DNA of 64,000 nucleotides from assembly GCA_016788045.1 (NCBI GenBank), contig JAEUTG010000036.1, forward strand, positions 27,525-91,524, given 5' to 3'. The notes under the pieces were generated by a model, which saw only the letters and a list, made by a program, of their open reading frames with translations, made no database searches and was not told where the DNA came from. A program made the translations under genes and the position numbers. The DNA comes from Bacteroidales bacterium. Lineage in GTDB: Bacteria; Bacteroidota; Bacteroidia; Bacteroidales; Lentimicrobiaceae. Below are positions 47,199-57,953 of this stretch, in pieces; positions within the stretch are counted from its first letter, which is position 1; every line of letters begins with the position of its first letter.

Positions 47199-50100
47199 AT
47201 GGCAGTTGCAGACAGGAACATAGCCCCTATAGGGCCGCTGCACCCATCAGCCCCAGGTGAAACACTCTGTAAAGAAATGTTACACCTTCTACTTTGTAAG
47301 GCTGATAAGGGATGCGTGAAATTCTCCGGCTTCAGAACGGGGGTTTCACTGCTGATTTTCCTGTTATCACTGTTCATCCTGAACATTGTCAGCCAATCCT
47401 CCTTCGCCCAGACAACCTCCCAGACATTTACATCCGGCGGGTCATTTACTGTTCCCGATGGCGTTACGAGTATTACGGTTGAATGCTGGGGAGGAGGCGG
47501 AGCCGGTGGAGGAGCCAGGGGCAATCCGGCTGCCGGAGGCGGCGGAGCCGGTGGTTCTTATGCTAAGAAAGTAATTATGGTTACTCCAGGAACTTCCTAT
47601 ACGGTTACCGTTGGTACCGGAGGCGCCGGATCTAACAATAATGGCGCTGCCGGTAACCCCTCCTGGTTTGGGACGGCTGCGACTGTTTATGCCCAGGGAG
47701 GAGCCGGAGGAGCATTGGCTTCGTCCAATAACTCGAATGGTGCCGGAGGAACAGGCTCTGCTGCTGCATCAATAGGAGACCTTGTTTACCAAGGTGGTAG
47801 CGGGTCAACAGGAAATTATAACAGCGGTACAGCGGGAGGAGCCGGAGGAGGTGGTGCCGGCACTACGGGAGCGGGTGGAAATGCAAGTGGAGGAAATGGC
47901 GGAAGCGGAGGTGCTTCAAGTGGTGGAAATGGTGCAAACGGTGTTGGAAACAGTACAGCCGGGGGAGCCGGTTCAGTCTATGGAGGAGGAGGTTCAGGTG
48001 GAAAAGCAAGAAGCAGCACTGACAGAGCCGGTGGAGCCGGTGCCAACGGAGCTGTAATCATCACCTGGACTCCCTGCGATTTTCCCGATATCTTTGATGT
48101 TACCGGTGGCGGTTCCTATTGCTCAGGAGGCAGCGGACAAGCCGTTGGCCTTTCCGGCTCAGAAAGCGGCATTACCTATCAGCTTTACCGCGATGGTGTA
48201 GCTGTCGGCTCACCGGTGAACGGTACCGGCAGCGCCCTCTCGTTCGGCAACCAGACAACTGCAGGAACCTACACCGTAACAGCAACCAATGCTGCCGGCC
48301 CATGTACTTCAGACATGAATGGTTCGGCCATCATAACAATACTCAGCGTTCCTTCTCAGCCATCGGCAATTTCAGGCAGCTCGTCACCCTGCAGCGGAAC
48401 TTCACAGACTTATTCAGTTACCAACGTCAGCGGAACAACCTATACCTGGACGGTTCCGGCTACCTGGGCCATCACTGCCGGACAAGGCACAAACTCAATC
48501 ACCGTCACTGCAGGAACAAGCAACGGCAATCTATCCGTCACCCCTTCCAACACCTGCGGCAACGGAACTGCAAGAACCCTTGCTGTAACAACTACAACGG
48601 TCCCTGTTGAGCCTTCCATAATCTCGGGCAGCACAAACCCCTGTTCCGGAACATCACAGGTCTACAGCGTTACAAACGTAGCAGGAGTTACATTTACATG
48701 GACATTCCCTGCCGGATGGACTCAGACTGCCGGTGGAAATACCAATTCTGTTACCGTGACTGTAGGGGCCACAAGTGGCAATGTTACGGTGGTTCCATCC
48801 AATGCCTGCGGAAACGGAAGTTCCAGGTCGCTGGCTGTGACCGTTACCTCCATTCCGGCCCAGCCTTCAGCCATTACCGGTAACACCACGGTATGTGAAG
48901 GTTCAACGCAGACTTACAGTGTTACCAACGTCAGCGGAACCACCTATACCTGGACGGTTCCTGCCGGATGGGTCATTAACAGTGGACAAGGCTCTAACAC
49001 AATCAATGTCACCGCCGGATCTACCGGAGGAAACATTCAGGTGACTCCTTCCAATGCTTGCGGAAACGGCAGCAGCAGGTCGGTGGCAGTAAGCGTCAGC
49101 AGCCTTCCGGCCCAGCCCGGCCCTATCAGTCCCGCAACCACTGAAGCCTGCCAGAACAGTGTGCACAACTTTATGGTGATGCCTCCTCCTCCGGCCGGAG
49201 TAACCTACACCTGGGCTTTCCCGGGGGCAACCATTCTGAGCGGGCAGGGAACCAACATCGCTCAGATCCGCTTTGGCAATCAGTCGGGCACCCTCACTGT
49301 AACGCCCTCAAATTCATGCGGAAACGGCACCCCTTCTACCCTCGGTATAGCTGTTTCGCTCTCGAGCCCGGCGATGCCAGGAGCCATTACCGGAGTACAG
49401 GGTCCCTGTATCGGATCATCCAAAACTTATTCCGTAACGAACATCTCCGGGCTTCTTTACACCTGGGCAGTACCTTCGGGATGGATCATCAACTCAGGGC
49501 AGGGAAGCAACACCATCAACGTAACCGTGGGCTCAGGTACCGGCAATGTTTCGGTAACCGCCACTAATGCCTGCGGCGGCAGTGCCCCCCGGAATCTGGC
49601 TGTAAGCCCGCAAGCTTCCGTACCCGCACAGCCTTCTGCAATCCAGGGAAGCAGCCCGGTTTGCCAGAATTCCACACAGACTTACAGCGTTACCGCTGTT
49701 CCCTATACCACCTACACCTGGGCCGTTCCGGCAGGATGGAGCATTACTTCGGGACAGGGAAGCAGCGCTGTTACTGTTACTACCGGTAATTCAAGCGGAA
49801 CCATCACGGTTACCCCGGCCAACGATTGCGGCACGGGCACTCCCCAAAACCGCAGCATTACCGTTGACATCACTACCCCGGCCGCAACAGGATCCATCAC
49901 AGGGAGCAACAATCCCTGTCAGAACAGCAGCCAGACCTACAGTGTTCCGAATGTAAACGGCGTAACCTACACCTGGGGTTTCCCCTCCGACTGGGCCATT
50001 ACATCGGGACAAGGCAGCAACTCAGTGACTGTAACAACAGGCGCTGTTTCAGGTAACATTACAGTGGTACCCTCCAACGGATGCGGAAACGGTCCGGCTA

Positions 50101-53100
50101 CTACCCTGCCTGCCGTGGTATTTCTGCTCCCTGCCAACCCGGGAACCATCACTGGCAATATACTTTTCTGCGAAGGATCAACCCAAACCTACTCGGTTAC
50201 CCCGGTGACCGGTGTTACCTACAACTGGACAGTTCCGGCAGGGTGGGTAATCAATTCGGGGCAGGGAACCCATACAATACAAACTACTGCAGGTGTAAAC
50301 TCCGGCAATATCCAGGTGACCCCGCAGAATGGCTGCGGAAACGGACCTGCTGCAACTCTGGCCGTAACTGTTAATCCGCTGCCTGCCGCCAATGCCGGCC
50401 CTGACAAGGCCATCTGTGTCGGGGCTTCGGTGCAGATCGGATCAGCTGCGGTGCCGGGAAATACTTACAGCTGGACATCTGATCCCGCAGGATTTACATC
50501 AGCAACATCCAATCCGGTTGTGAGTCCTGATGTAACTACCGTTTATACTCTGCTCGAAACCAATACGGCAACAGGATGTACAAATACCGGTGATGTGACG
50601 GTGCTTGCCAATCAGGTGATCTCCCTGTTGGTAAACCCGCTCACCCAGACCATCTGTTCGGGTGAAAATGCCCACATTGAGCTTTCGAGCAACATTTCAG
50701 GGACTACCTTCACTTACGAAGCAGAGCTCTTTTCAGGAAGTGGTACTACCGGATTTTCTAACGGTTCAGGCAATGTGATAAACCAGACCCTGACCAACAC
50801 CTCAGACGCCAACGCTGTGGTTGATTATGCCATAACAGCCACTGCAGACGAGTGTGTGAATGACAACCTAAAAGCCACAGTAACAGTTTATCCGGCTCCT
50901 TCTGTATTGAATCAGACCCCGCTGGCAGTGTGCAGTGATGTAGCCTGTGGTGTGGTGCTGGGGGCTTCAGTGAATGCGGTGGCCGTTGCCTCATACAATG
51001 TTATTTCCATCAACAGCAACGGCTTGATTGCATCGGCAGGCAATCCGGTAACAGGGTCAGGATTCAGTGCAAACATCCTCTCCGATGATGCCTGGACAAA
51101 TACCACATCATCGACCGTAAATGTGGTGTATACAGTTCAGGGAGTCAGTGCCACTGGTTGTGCCGGTAATGTTTTCACCGTAACACTTCCGGTAAGTCCT
51201 GAACCGGTGATGACCAACTCTTCATCAGTTACCATCTGCAGCGGATCATCAACGAACATCACGCTGACCTCAACAATTACTGCGACCTATAGCTGGACTG
51301 TCGGAACCATCACAGGAGGAATTACCGGTGCATCGGCGGGCTCGGGTAGCAGCATCAATCAGGTGCTCACCAACCCGGGAAATACCACACCGGGCACTGT
51401 TCAATACATAGTAACTCCCTCCGCGGCAGGATGCCAGGGAGAAGCATTTTCCATCACCGTTACGGTTAACCCACTACCGGCCATTACTGCTGTTCCTTCT
51501 GTTCAGATCTGTTCAGGATCCTACACCGGCATAACCCTTACAGCAAGCACACCAGCTTCATTCAGTTGGGTCATTGGCAACATAACCGGTGGGATCACCG
51601 GAGCCATAGACGGTTCTGGTTCTACTATCAATCAGCTGCTGATCAATCCGGGAAATTCCACTTCCGGTACAGTTGAATACATTGTCACGGCTACCGCGAA
51701 TGGCAGTGGTTGTATGAGTGCGGCCTATGTCATTACTGTTACGGTTGACCCGATCCCTGTTGTGAATGCCGGAGCTACGCCCTCACAGGTATGTCCGGGC
51801 GCCCAGTTCAGCCTGACGTCTTCTTCAAGTCTTGATTTTCAAACGGTTAATATACATTCTGAAAATTTTAACGGGCAAACAGATTGGACCACTTCTGCAA
51901 ATTCAAGTGGCGGAACCCCAGCAAATTCAGACTGGACAATCAGATCCAGCCCATATACCTACTCCAGCACAGTTTTCAACTCAGGTGACAACCAGTTTTA
52001 CCTGACAAACAGTGCTGCACAGGCTGGCAACAACAATGCCAGAACCCGAACCTATCTCAGGTCACCTGCAATAAGCATTACCGGTTATATTTCCCTTTCG
52101 CTTGACTTCAGGCATTACTACCTCCACGATAACAACGGGCATGGCTATGTCAGGGTTTCAACAAATGGCTCAAGCTGGACCAATGTTGCAGATTTCACCA
52201 GCACAAAAGGATCACCTGACAATTTTGCCCTTCAAACGCTCGATCTGACGTCGTACACCGGGAATCCAACACTGTATATTGAATTCTACTTTTATGCTGA
52301 AAAAGGCTTTTATTGGGCGATTGATAATGTTGTCCTGAAAGGAACACATGTATCAACCATTCCGGTAATCAGCTGGACATCAGAACCTCAAGGCTTTACT
52401 TCATCCATAGCCAACCCCTCAAACCTGACCCAGGGTGGAACCACAGAATATACTGTAACTTACACTAACCCCATATCAGGATGCAGCAACGATCAATCTG
52501 TTACTGTAACCACCCTGCCACTTCCGGCTGCTAGCATCTCTGCAGATTATTGTTCTGTACCAGGTTATATCAGCCTGACTGCCAGTGGAGGAGGAACCTA
52601 TTTGTGGAATACCGGAGAGACAACCCCAGTGATACTGGTGAATACTGCCGGGCAATACAGTGTAATTGTTACTGGTATAAATGGTTGCGTAGCAACAGCA
52701 TATCTGGATGTATCGAATGAACTGGTTATTGATGGAAGTTTTACCAATTTTAACGCTGCTTCACCAAGTTTTTTCACCGAGTATCTGCAGAATCAGCCTT
52801 ACTGGGATGATACGCCTCCTTACGACTGGGGAACTGCAAAGGGCCTTCATCCGGAAGGACGTTATGCTGTAAATACCAATGCATGGTACGATTATCCCGG
52901 AACTCAGAACGGATACCACCCAAATTTTCATGGCAGGGATCATACAAACAATTCAACCGGCCCGCGCAATTTCCTGATGGTGAACGGGAGTGTTGACCTC
53001 GTAGGAAATCCGCCTCACAGAAGAACCATCTGGCAACAGGAGGTCACATTGTATCCGTCAACAGACTATTATTTCAGTGCATGGGGTATGAACCTGAATC

Positions 53101-55727
53101 CAGCTTCACCGGCTCGCCTTCAATTTGAAATCGTCACCCCACAATATGGTGCTCAGCAGGTTGGCTCCATTGCCAATCTGAATGTAGCCCCCAAACCAAC
53201 TTCGGAAGGAGAAGTTTCAATAACAAACTGGGTTAGATTTTACAGTACACCTTTCTGGACCTCACCACCAGATGCAACCACTGCCCTTATCAGAATAGTG
53301 AATCTGAATCTGGATTATGGTGGAAACGACTTCGGCCTCGATGATATCTCATTCGGAACCCTGGATCCCATACCGTTTGTGATGGAAGCTTCCGCCCAGA
53401 GCGGGAACAATGTGGCCTGCGAAGGAGAATCCCTGCAGCTCAGTGTGGACATCTCAGGAGGGCTGCCGCCCTATACGATTTCATGGACTGGCCCCGATGG
53501 ATTTGTTTCGAATGAACAAAATCCGGTGATTAACAATGTAACCACAGCAGCGCAAGGCACTTACACAGTCGTAGTGAGCGATTCGTATGGTTGCACCCCA
53601 CAGTCTACAGAGGTAACAGTCACCATTCTTGAATCGCCGACAGCAAGCATTTCCGGTGGAGGCAACTACTGTCAGTTCTCGGGTTCCCCCATGATCTGGC
53701 TGAATGCAGAAGGAGGTATTCCGCCATACACCTTTGAATACAACATTAACGGTGGTGCTACTGAAACCGCAACTACCTATGGTACAGAAGCCAGCACCCT
53801 GATCTTCGCCCCGACTTCTGCAACCGGAACATTTGTATATACCATCACCCGTGTTTCCGATGGCAACGGCTGCTCAAGAAATACCAGTGAAACAGCCACA
53901 GTAGTCATCAACAGCCTTCCCTCTGCCTTTATCACCGGCAGCACCCTGGTTTGTCCGGATTCAGAGAATGAATACACAGGCAACAACGGTGTTTCGCTTT
54001 ACCAATGGTCGGTAACCGGCAATGCTTCAATTCCGGGCATTTCCGATGCCCGGACGGTTTCTGTAACCTCAGGCAGCCTTTGCGGGGGCAGTTTCAATCT
54101 TGTACTGACAGTAACCGACGGTCTGGGATGTTCCGGAACCGCGGAAGAGCTGGTGATGATTGAAGATACCGATGCCCCGCTGATCACCGGGACCATGGAG
54201 AATCTGCAGGTGGATGGTTGCTCAGTGACCGACATTCCGGCTGCTGAAACCACCGTGTCGGGACTTGAAGCATTTGGCATCAGCATTTCTGACAATTGCG
54301 CACCCGATGGCAACCTGATTGTTACCTCCTCCGACGGGGCCCCTTCCGGCCATTGTCCGTCAACGGTAATCAGAACCTATACCCTGACCGATGCCTGCGG
54401 AAACAGCAGCCATGTTGCCCAGACAATCATCCTGGATGATACCACCCTTCCGGTTATCGGTTGTAAAATAACCACCACACAAACAGTCATCATCAATGCA
54501 TCAACAGTCTATGTTCACACAGGCAATGACTGGGATTACGCATCGGCCAGCGATAACTGCGGTGCTGTTGCTGTGGAGGCAACACTTTCCGGCGCAACGG
54601 TATCCGGACCACATTCAACCTTGAACGGTGTTACCTTCAATCAGGGTGAAACAACCGTAACATGGTCAGCAACCGACGATTGCGGCAACCGCAACACCTG
54701 CGCATTCAGTGTAGAAGTTTTGGGCAATGCCGATATTGCTGTGACAAAAACAGCCCCTTCCGCCGTTACTGCCGGCCAGAACATCAGCTGGACCATTACG
54801 GTGACCAACAACGGCCCGGCCGATGCCCCGGAAATTGTTCTTACCGACCTGATTCCGGCAGGCGTAAGCAATGCTACCTATACACTTGACGGTGTCTCCA
54901 TGGGAAACTGGACCGGAACGATAACCCTGAACGATCTTGAGGATGGATCAGATCGTACCATTGTGATCACGGCAAAAACAGGTTGTACTGCCCAGGGTAC
55001 CCTGGTCAATACCGCCAGTGCAGAACTGAGCCCCCTGGATGATCCGGATACGGACAACAATACATCAACCGTCACAACTCAGATCAATGCCGGGGCGGCC
55101 ATAGCAGCCAGTGTGACGAATACTTCCTGCCCCGGAAGCCAGGACGGAGCCATCAATATCACGGTAACCGGAGGGACCTCTCCATACAATTACAGCTGGG
55201 TCGGCCCGGGAGGATACAGCAGTACACTTGAAGATATTTCAGGGCTGGCCTCCGGAACCTATTCTGTAACCGTAACGGATGCAAACCTTTGTGCAACAAG
55301 CAGCAGCATAGAAGTTCAGGACACTCCTGACAACGAGCCGCCGGTGTTCACCATTCCTTTGCTGGGAAGCGGCTATTGCGTGGAAGGTTTTGAAGTGGCC
55401 GTTTACAACCCGGGCGGAACCTATTACGTGAATGATCTGATCCCTGTGCGGCGCGATTATCACATTGTGGCTTTCGGAAGCACCTTACTCGATGTCAGCA
55501 ACCTGAATGACAACTGCCCGGGTACACTCACCCTGGGTTGGGAAATAGATTTCGGCAACGACGGCTCATCAGACCTTTCAGGAGACGGTCAGATCTCAGC
55601 CTCAACCCCGGTCAACATGCCCCTGGGAAACAACCTGATTACATGGATTTTAACTGATGCAAACGGCAATGAATCAACGCAAACGACCATGTTCGTGGTG
55701 TTGCCGCGTCCGGAACTCATTGATTAA
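47199..55727 (+). CDS. Giant glycine-rich, PKD-like repeat surface adhesin
   Basis: This 2842-residue protein is probably a secreted adhesin. The signal region is unusual: about 45 residues precede the hydrophobic stretch that ends SSFAQ near residue 71; a start at 47277 would shorten this to 45 residues. A glycine-rich domain (about 75-285) follows, then eight PKD-like repeats (about 389-1064), more PKD-like units with ICSG motifs (to about 1520), and a MAM-like jelly roll (about 1545-1720). A second jelly roll (about 1845-2055), SprB/HYR-like domains, a DUF11-type domain (about 2510-2620) and a last SprB-like repeat complete it. The end, VVLPRPELID, shows no type A or B T9SS sorting domain. 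Domain limits are approximate. Confidence 0.85.
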   Translation: MAVADRNIAPIGPLHPSAPGETLCKEMLHLLLCKADKGCVKFSGFRTGVSLLIFLLSLFILNIVSQSSFAQTTSQTFTSGGSFTVPDGVTSITVECWGGGGAGGGARGNPAAGGGGAGGSYAKKVIMVTPGTSYTVTVGTGGAGSNNNGAAGNPSWFGTAATVYAQGGAGGALASSNNSNGAGGTGSAAASIGDLVYQGGSGSTGNYNSGTAGGAGGGGAGTTGAGGNASGGNGGSGGASSGGNGANGVGNSTAGGAGSVYGGGGSGGKARSSTDRAGGAGANGAVIITWTPCDFPDIFDVTGGGSYCSGGSGQAVGLSGSESGITYQLYRDGVAVGSPVNGTGSALSFGNQTTAGTYTVTATNAAGPCTSDMNGSAIITILSVPSQPSAISGSSSPCSGTSQTYSVTNVSGTTYTWTVPATWAITAGQGTNSITVTAGTSNGNLSVTPSNTCGNGTARTLAVTTTTVPVEPSIISGSTNPCSGTSQVYSVTNVAGVTFTWTFPAGWTQTAGGNTNSVTVTVGATSGNVTVVPSNACGNGSSRSLAVTVTSIPAQPSAITGNTTVCEGSTQTYSVTNVSGTTYTWTVPAGWVINSGQGSNTINVTAGSTGGNIQVTPSNACGNGSSRSVAVSVSSLPAQPGPISPATTEACQNSVHNFMVMPPPPAGVTYTWAFPGATILSGQGTNIAQIRFGNQSGTLTVTPSNSCGNGTPSTLGIAVSLSSPAMPGAITGVQGPCIGSSKTYSVTNISGLLYTWAVPSGWIINSGQGSNTINVTVGSGTGNVSVTATNACGGSAPRNLAVSPQASVPAQPSAIQGSSPVCQNSTQTYSVTAVPYTTYTWAVPAGWSITSGQGSSAVTVTTGNSSGTITVTPANDCGTGTPQNRSITVDITTPAATGSITGSNNPCQNSSQTYSVPNVNGVTYTWGFPSDWAITSGQGSNSVTVTTGAVSGNITVVPSNGCGNGPATTLPAVVFLLPANPGTITGNILFCEGSTQTYSVTPVTGVTYNWTVPAGWVINSGQGTHTIQTTAGVNSGNIQVTPQNGCGNGPAATLAVTVNPLPAANAGPDKAICVGASVQIGSAAVPGNTYSWTSDPAGFTSATSNPVVSPDVTTVYTLLETNTATGCTNTGDVTVLANQVISLLVNPLTQTICSGENAHIELSSNISGTTFTYEAELFSGSGTTGFSNGSGNVINQTLTNTSDANAVVDYAITATADECVNDNLKATVTVYPAPSVLNQTPLAVCSDVACGVVLGASVNAVAVASYNVISINSNGLIASAGNPVTGSGFSANILSDDAWTNTTSSTVNVVYTVQGVSATGCAGNVFTVTLPVSPEPVMTNSSSVTICSGSSTNITLTSTITATYSWTVGTITGGITGASAGSGSSINQVLTNPGNTTPGTVQYIVTPSAAGCQGEAFSITVTVNPLPAITAVPSVQICSGSYTGITLTASTPASFSWVIGNITGGITGAIDGSGSTINQLLINPGNSTSGTVEYIVTATANGSGCMSAAYVITVTVDPIPVVNAGATPSQVCPGAQFSLTSSSSLDFQTVNIHSENFNGQTDWTTSANSSGGTPANSDWTIRSSPYTYSSTVFNSGDNQFYLTNSAAQAGNNNARTRTYLRSPAISITGYISLSLDFRHYYLHDNNGHGYVRVSTNGSSWTNVADFTSTKGSPDNFALQTLDLTSYTGNPTLYIEFYFYAEKGFYWAIDNVVLKGTHVSTIPVISWTSEPQGFTSSIANPSNLTQGGTTEYTVTYTNPISGCSNDQSVTVTTLPLPAASISADYCSVPGYISLTASGGGTYLWNTGETTPVILVNTAGQYSVIVTGINGCVATAYLDVSNELVIDGSFTNFNAASPSFFTEYLQNQPYWDDTPPYDWGTAKGLHPEGRYAVNTNAWYDYPGTQNGYHPNFHGRDHTNNSTGPRNFLMVNGSVDLVGNPPHRRTIWQQEVTLYPSTDYYFSAWGMNLNPASPARLQFEIVTPQYGAQQVGSIANLNVAPKPTSEGEVSITNWVRFYSTPFWTSPPDATTALIRIVNLNLDYGGNDFGLDDISFGTLDPIPFVMEASAQSGNNVACEGESLQLSVDISGGLPPYTISWTGPDGFVSNEQNPVINNVTTAAQGTYTVVVSDSYGCTPQSTEVTVTILESPTASISGGGNYCQFSGSPMIWLNAEGGIPPYTFEYNINGGATETATTYGTEASTLIFAPTSATGTFVYTITRVSDGNGCSRNTSETATVVINSLPSAFITGSTLVCPDSENEYTGNNGVSLYQWSVTGNASIPGISDARTVSVTSGSLCGGSFNLVLTVTDGLGCSGTAEELVMIEDTDAPLITGTMENLQVDGCSVTDIPAAETTVSGLEAFGISISDNCAPDGNLIVTSSDGAPSGHCPSTVIRTYTLTDACGNSSHVAQTIILDDTTLPVIGCKITTTQTVIINASTVYVHTGNDWDYASASDNCGAVAVEATLSGATVSGPHSTLNGVTFNQGETTVTWSATDDCGNRNTCAFSVEVLGNADIAVTKTAPSAVTAGQNISWTITVTNNGPADAPEIVLTDLIPAGVSNATYTLDGVSMGNWTGTITLNDLEDGSDRTIVITAKTGCTAQGTLVNTASAELSPLDDPDTDNNTSTVTTQINAGAAIAASVTNTSCPGSQDGAINITVTGGTSPYNYSWVGPGGYSSTLEDISGLASGTYSVTVTDANLCATSSSIEVQDTPDNEPPVFTIPLLGSGYCVEGFEVAVYNPGGTYYVNDLIPVRRDYHIVAFGSTLLDVSNLNDNCPGTLTLGWEIDFGNDGSSDLSGDGQISASTPVNMPLGNNLITWILTDANGNESTQTTMFVVLPRPELID
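48363..50390 (+). repeat. Eight tandem 82-86 residue PKD-like repeats in the adhesin
   Basis: Eight successive units share TYSVTNV, YTWTVPAGW, SGQGSN and a CGNG/CGTG motif. They differ from each other considerably, so at DNA level the array is diverged rather than recently copied, unlike the array at 61-64 kb. Confidence 0.85.
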
Positions 55728-55738
55728 AAGGAATGATC

Positions 55739-55870
55739 ATGAAAAACGAAACAACGATAATAAATCACCTGCAGATTCAGGACAAACCGTTCTCCCACGG
55801 CCCTGCATCACAGGTATTTGTCTCCAGCAATAACCCTATGTTGAACCAAAAGAGCGCCTATGTAACATGA
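55739..55870 (+). CDS. Possible 43-residue small ORF
   Basis: ATG 55739 is preceded at a 6-nt distance by AAGGA and starts 11 bp after the adhesin stop. The product begins MKNETTIINH and has no signal peptide or membrane helix. It could be a translationally coupled small protein or simply leader RNA of the next gene. No family is recognised. Confidence 0.25.
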   Translation: MKNETTIINHLQIQDKPFSHGPASQVFVSSNNPMLNQKSAYVT

Positions 55871-56006
55871 AATCACCCCAGCTATCCCGACGCGCGATGG
55901 CGAAAACAGCAACAAAACCTATCACAAAAAACAAAAAACAACACGATTACCCCACATTTTTTGAATCTAAAAACAACAACAAATTAACAACTAAAAATTT
56001 ACAACA

Positions 56007-57071
56007 ATGAAAAAGCAACTTTCTTTAATCGTTCTCGTACTGGCTTTATTTGCCGGATTTTCTTCAGTGAGTGCTCAATGTGTCGGAAGCGGTTTTACCC
56101 CGGCATCCGGTGTTCCATATGTTTATACAGTAACAGTTCCAACTACTCTCGGTTATACCGGAAACGGAACATATGACTGGTATGTAACTCAGGAAGTTGA
56201 CCTACTTGATGCAAGCGGTATAATTCCAGAATCCAATGTTTTCTTTACTGTTGACGAAACTACAATAGGGTATTCTGATTACCATGATGTTGCGAATACA
56301 ACAAGCCAGATTGCCCTTACCTGGACCCCTGCAGCAGTATCATCTGCCACACCCTTCTACCTTGTTTTAAAGTATTCTGAAACCAATCCAAATGCTACAC
56401 CAGCATGTATTGCCGAGAATATCAGGGTATGGCAGATCGACCCGATCAACACCTTCCTGCTTGCGATCGAAGGCGCCAACACCGATGGTACTCCTTTCGC
56501 CAATGCTGAGCAGTGCGCTGCCCCGATTATCGGAGCTACCGTTACTCCGGCAGCCGGAGCAAATCCAACTTCTGTTGAATACACTTATGGTGAAAATACC
56601 CTTTTCTACCGTATAACAGCCAGTGGTATCCTCGGCCAATGGAGGCCTTCAATCCGTATCCCGGCCCTTGCAGGTCTTGGTCAGAACTACATCGCTGTTG
56701 AATGGAATCAGAACATCACCGGAGCCGGAACATGGGAAAGCTTCAATGTACCCGCTGGAAATACCACCGGTGGAGACTTTGTTTCAACCAACAATGCAGT
56801 GGTATCCGATGCTGTAGCCGGAACACCGATTCTTGTCAGGGTTAGAATTGCCAACGAAAACTTCGAAACCCTGGCTGACCAGCCCATTCTGGTGGGCGTG
56901 GATGGTTATCTGCCAACAGCTTATACTGAAAGTGATATTACCGGAGGTACAGGTCCAACCGCCTGCGATCCTGAAGTTGCATTTGGCAAACAGGCTACCT
57001 ACACCATTCTGGCCCGGCCGACCATCAACCCGGGTGCTACCATGCCGGCATTTATCGTGAAGCTTCCGTAA
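56007..57071 (+). CDS. Secreted protein of unknown family
   Basis: This 354-residue protein has a clear signal peptide (residues 1-23, SSVSAQ) and then beta-rich sequence with few charged residues: VYTVTVPTTLGYTGNGTYDW near the start, AAPIIGATVTPAAG in the middle and ARPTINPGATMPAF at the end. Five cysteines are present after the signal. No lipobox, membrane helix, T9SS type A domain or catalytic motif is visible. The 80-bp leader immediately before the start is almost only A, C and T with long A-runs, typical of strongly translated Bacteroidota surface proteins. It lies between two giant repeat adhesins, so a role in their export, anchoring or fibre assembly is plausible but unproved. Confidence 0.75.
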   Translation: MKKQLSLIVLVLALFAGFSSVSAQCVGSGFTPASGVPYVYTVTVPTTLGYTGNGTYDWYVTQEVDLLDASGIIPESNVFFTVDETTIGYSDYHDVANTTSQIALTWTPAAVSSATPFYLVLKYSETNPNATPACIAENIRVWQIDPINTFLLAIEGANTDGTPFANAEQCAAPIIGATVTPAAGANPTSVEYTYGENTLFYRITASGILGQWRPSIRIPALAGLGQNYIAVEWNQNITGAGTWESFNVPAGNTTGGDFVSTNNAVVSDAVAGTPILVRVRIANENFETLADQPILVGVDGYLPTAYTESDITGGTGPTACDPEVAFGKQATYTILARPTINPGATMPAFIVKLP

Positions 57072-57125
57072 TCCGGAAAGTATAAACGTTTAACGAAACT
57101 CTTGCTTTTTCAAACCTGTAAGTTC

Positions 57126-57154
57126 TTCCTGCCTGTGTCATTGATGCAGGCAGG
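57126..57154 (+). terminator. Hairpin after the 354-residue protein gene
   Basis: CCTGCCTG (57128-57135) and CAGGCAGG (57147-57154) form a perfect 8-bp stem with an 11-nt loop, 56 bp after the stop. No U-run follows, so termination is possible but not typical. Confidence 0.4.
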
Positions 57155-57927
57155 AGGAAACAGCAGGCAGAGAAAAGCACCGGAATAAGCGAACTGACCA
57201 AAAAGAATAGCTGTCTGCTTCAGCTTAACCAAGGCAAATCAGACACAAACCTTTCAGTTTTAATGAGCTTTGATTATGACACACACAGAAAGGAAATATG
57301 CTCCGGCTACCAGGGCTTCCGTAAACACACCAACGGAAACCCGGAATCAGATGACCGTCGGCAGGATTTTCCGGTTCTGACTTCAGATAAACTTTTAGTT
57401 CATGGCTGCGGACTTTCTCCGTATACAAAAACTGAAAAGTCATCCTACGTACTTTGAAAAGGAGAAATAACTGAGCGTTGACCAGACTTCCTCTGCCTGA
57501 GCTGCTTCCCGCGGTGTTTCCGCAAGCTTTGACGGCCAGGTTGAGAAGGATCAACCGGAGTATCTCCTGCTTACAAAACACTGCAGAAAGAAGCAGTGTA
57601 AGTGAAATCTGATTCTGCGGTTCAGGGAATATCACCTGTTCCAGGAACTGCTACCGGCAATATCAACCGGTGCCGGCGTGCTGCGCAGAATGGAAATAAC
57701 GGTTGTTCAACTGATTGCTGTTTGAAACACTGTATGAACGTGTTACTGTTGACTTCGAAACTCTGGGAAATTGCCGGTCATGAACTGACCAGGGCAGTGG
57801 AACATCCCGATCCGGAGAGGATATGGGTGTACCAGACCACGGAGGCTTGTCTGACGGTTCACTGAAGGACTGACGCTTACCCTTTCATTGCACCGGGTAA
57901 GTGAACAATGGCACGGCTCATTGAACG

Positions 57928-57953
57928 CTGCTAACCAGGCCTGCTAACCAGGC
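57928..57953. repeat. 13-bp perfect tandem duplication
   Basis: CTGCTAACCAGGC occurs twice in direct succession within the non-coding spacer. Confidence 0.7.

Noticed and set aside
57225..57635. 136-codon minus-strand frame
   Set aside because: No family motif and no plausible partner gene; similar chance frames occur throughout the spacer.
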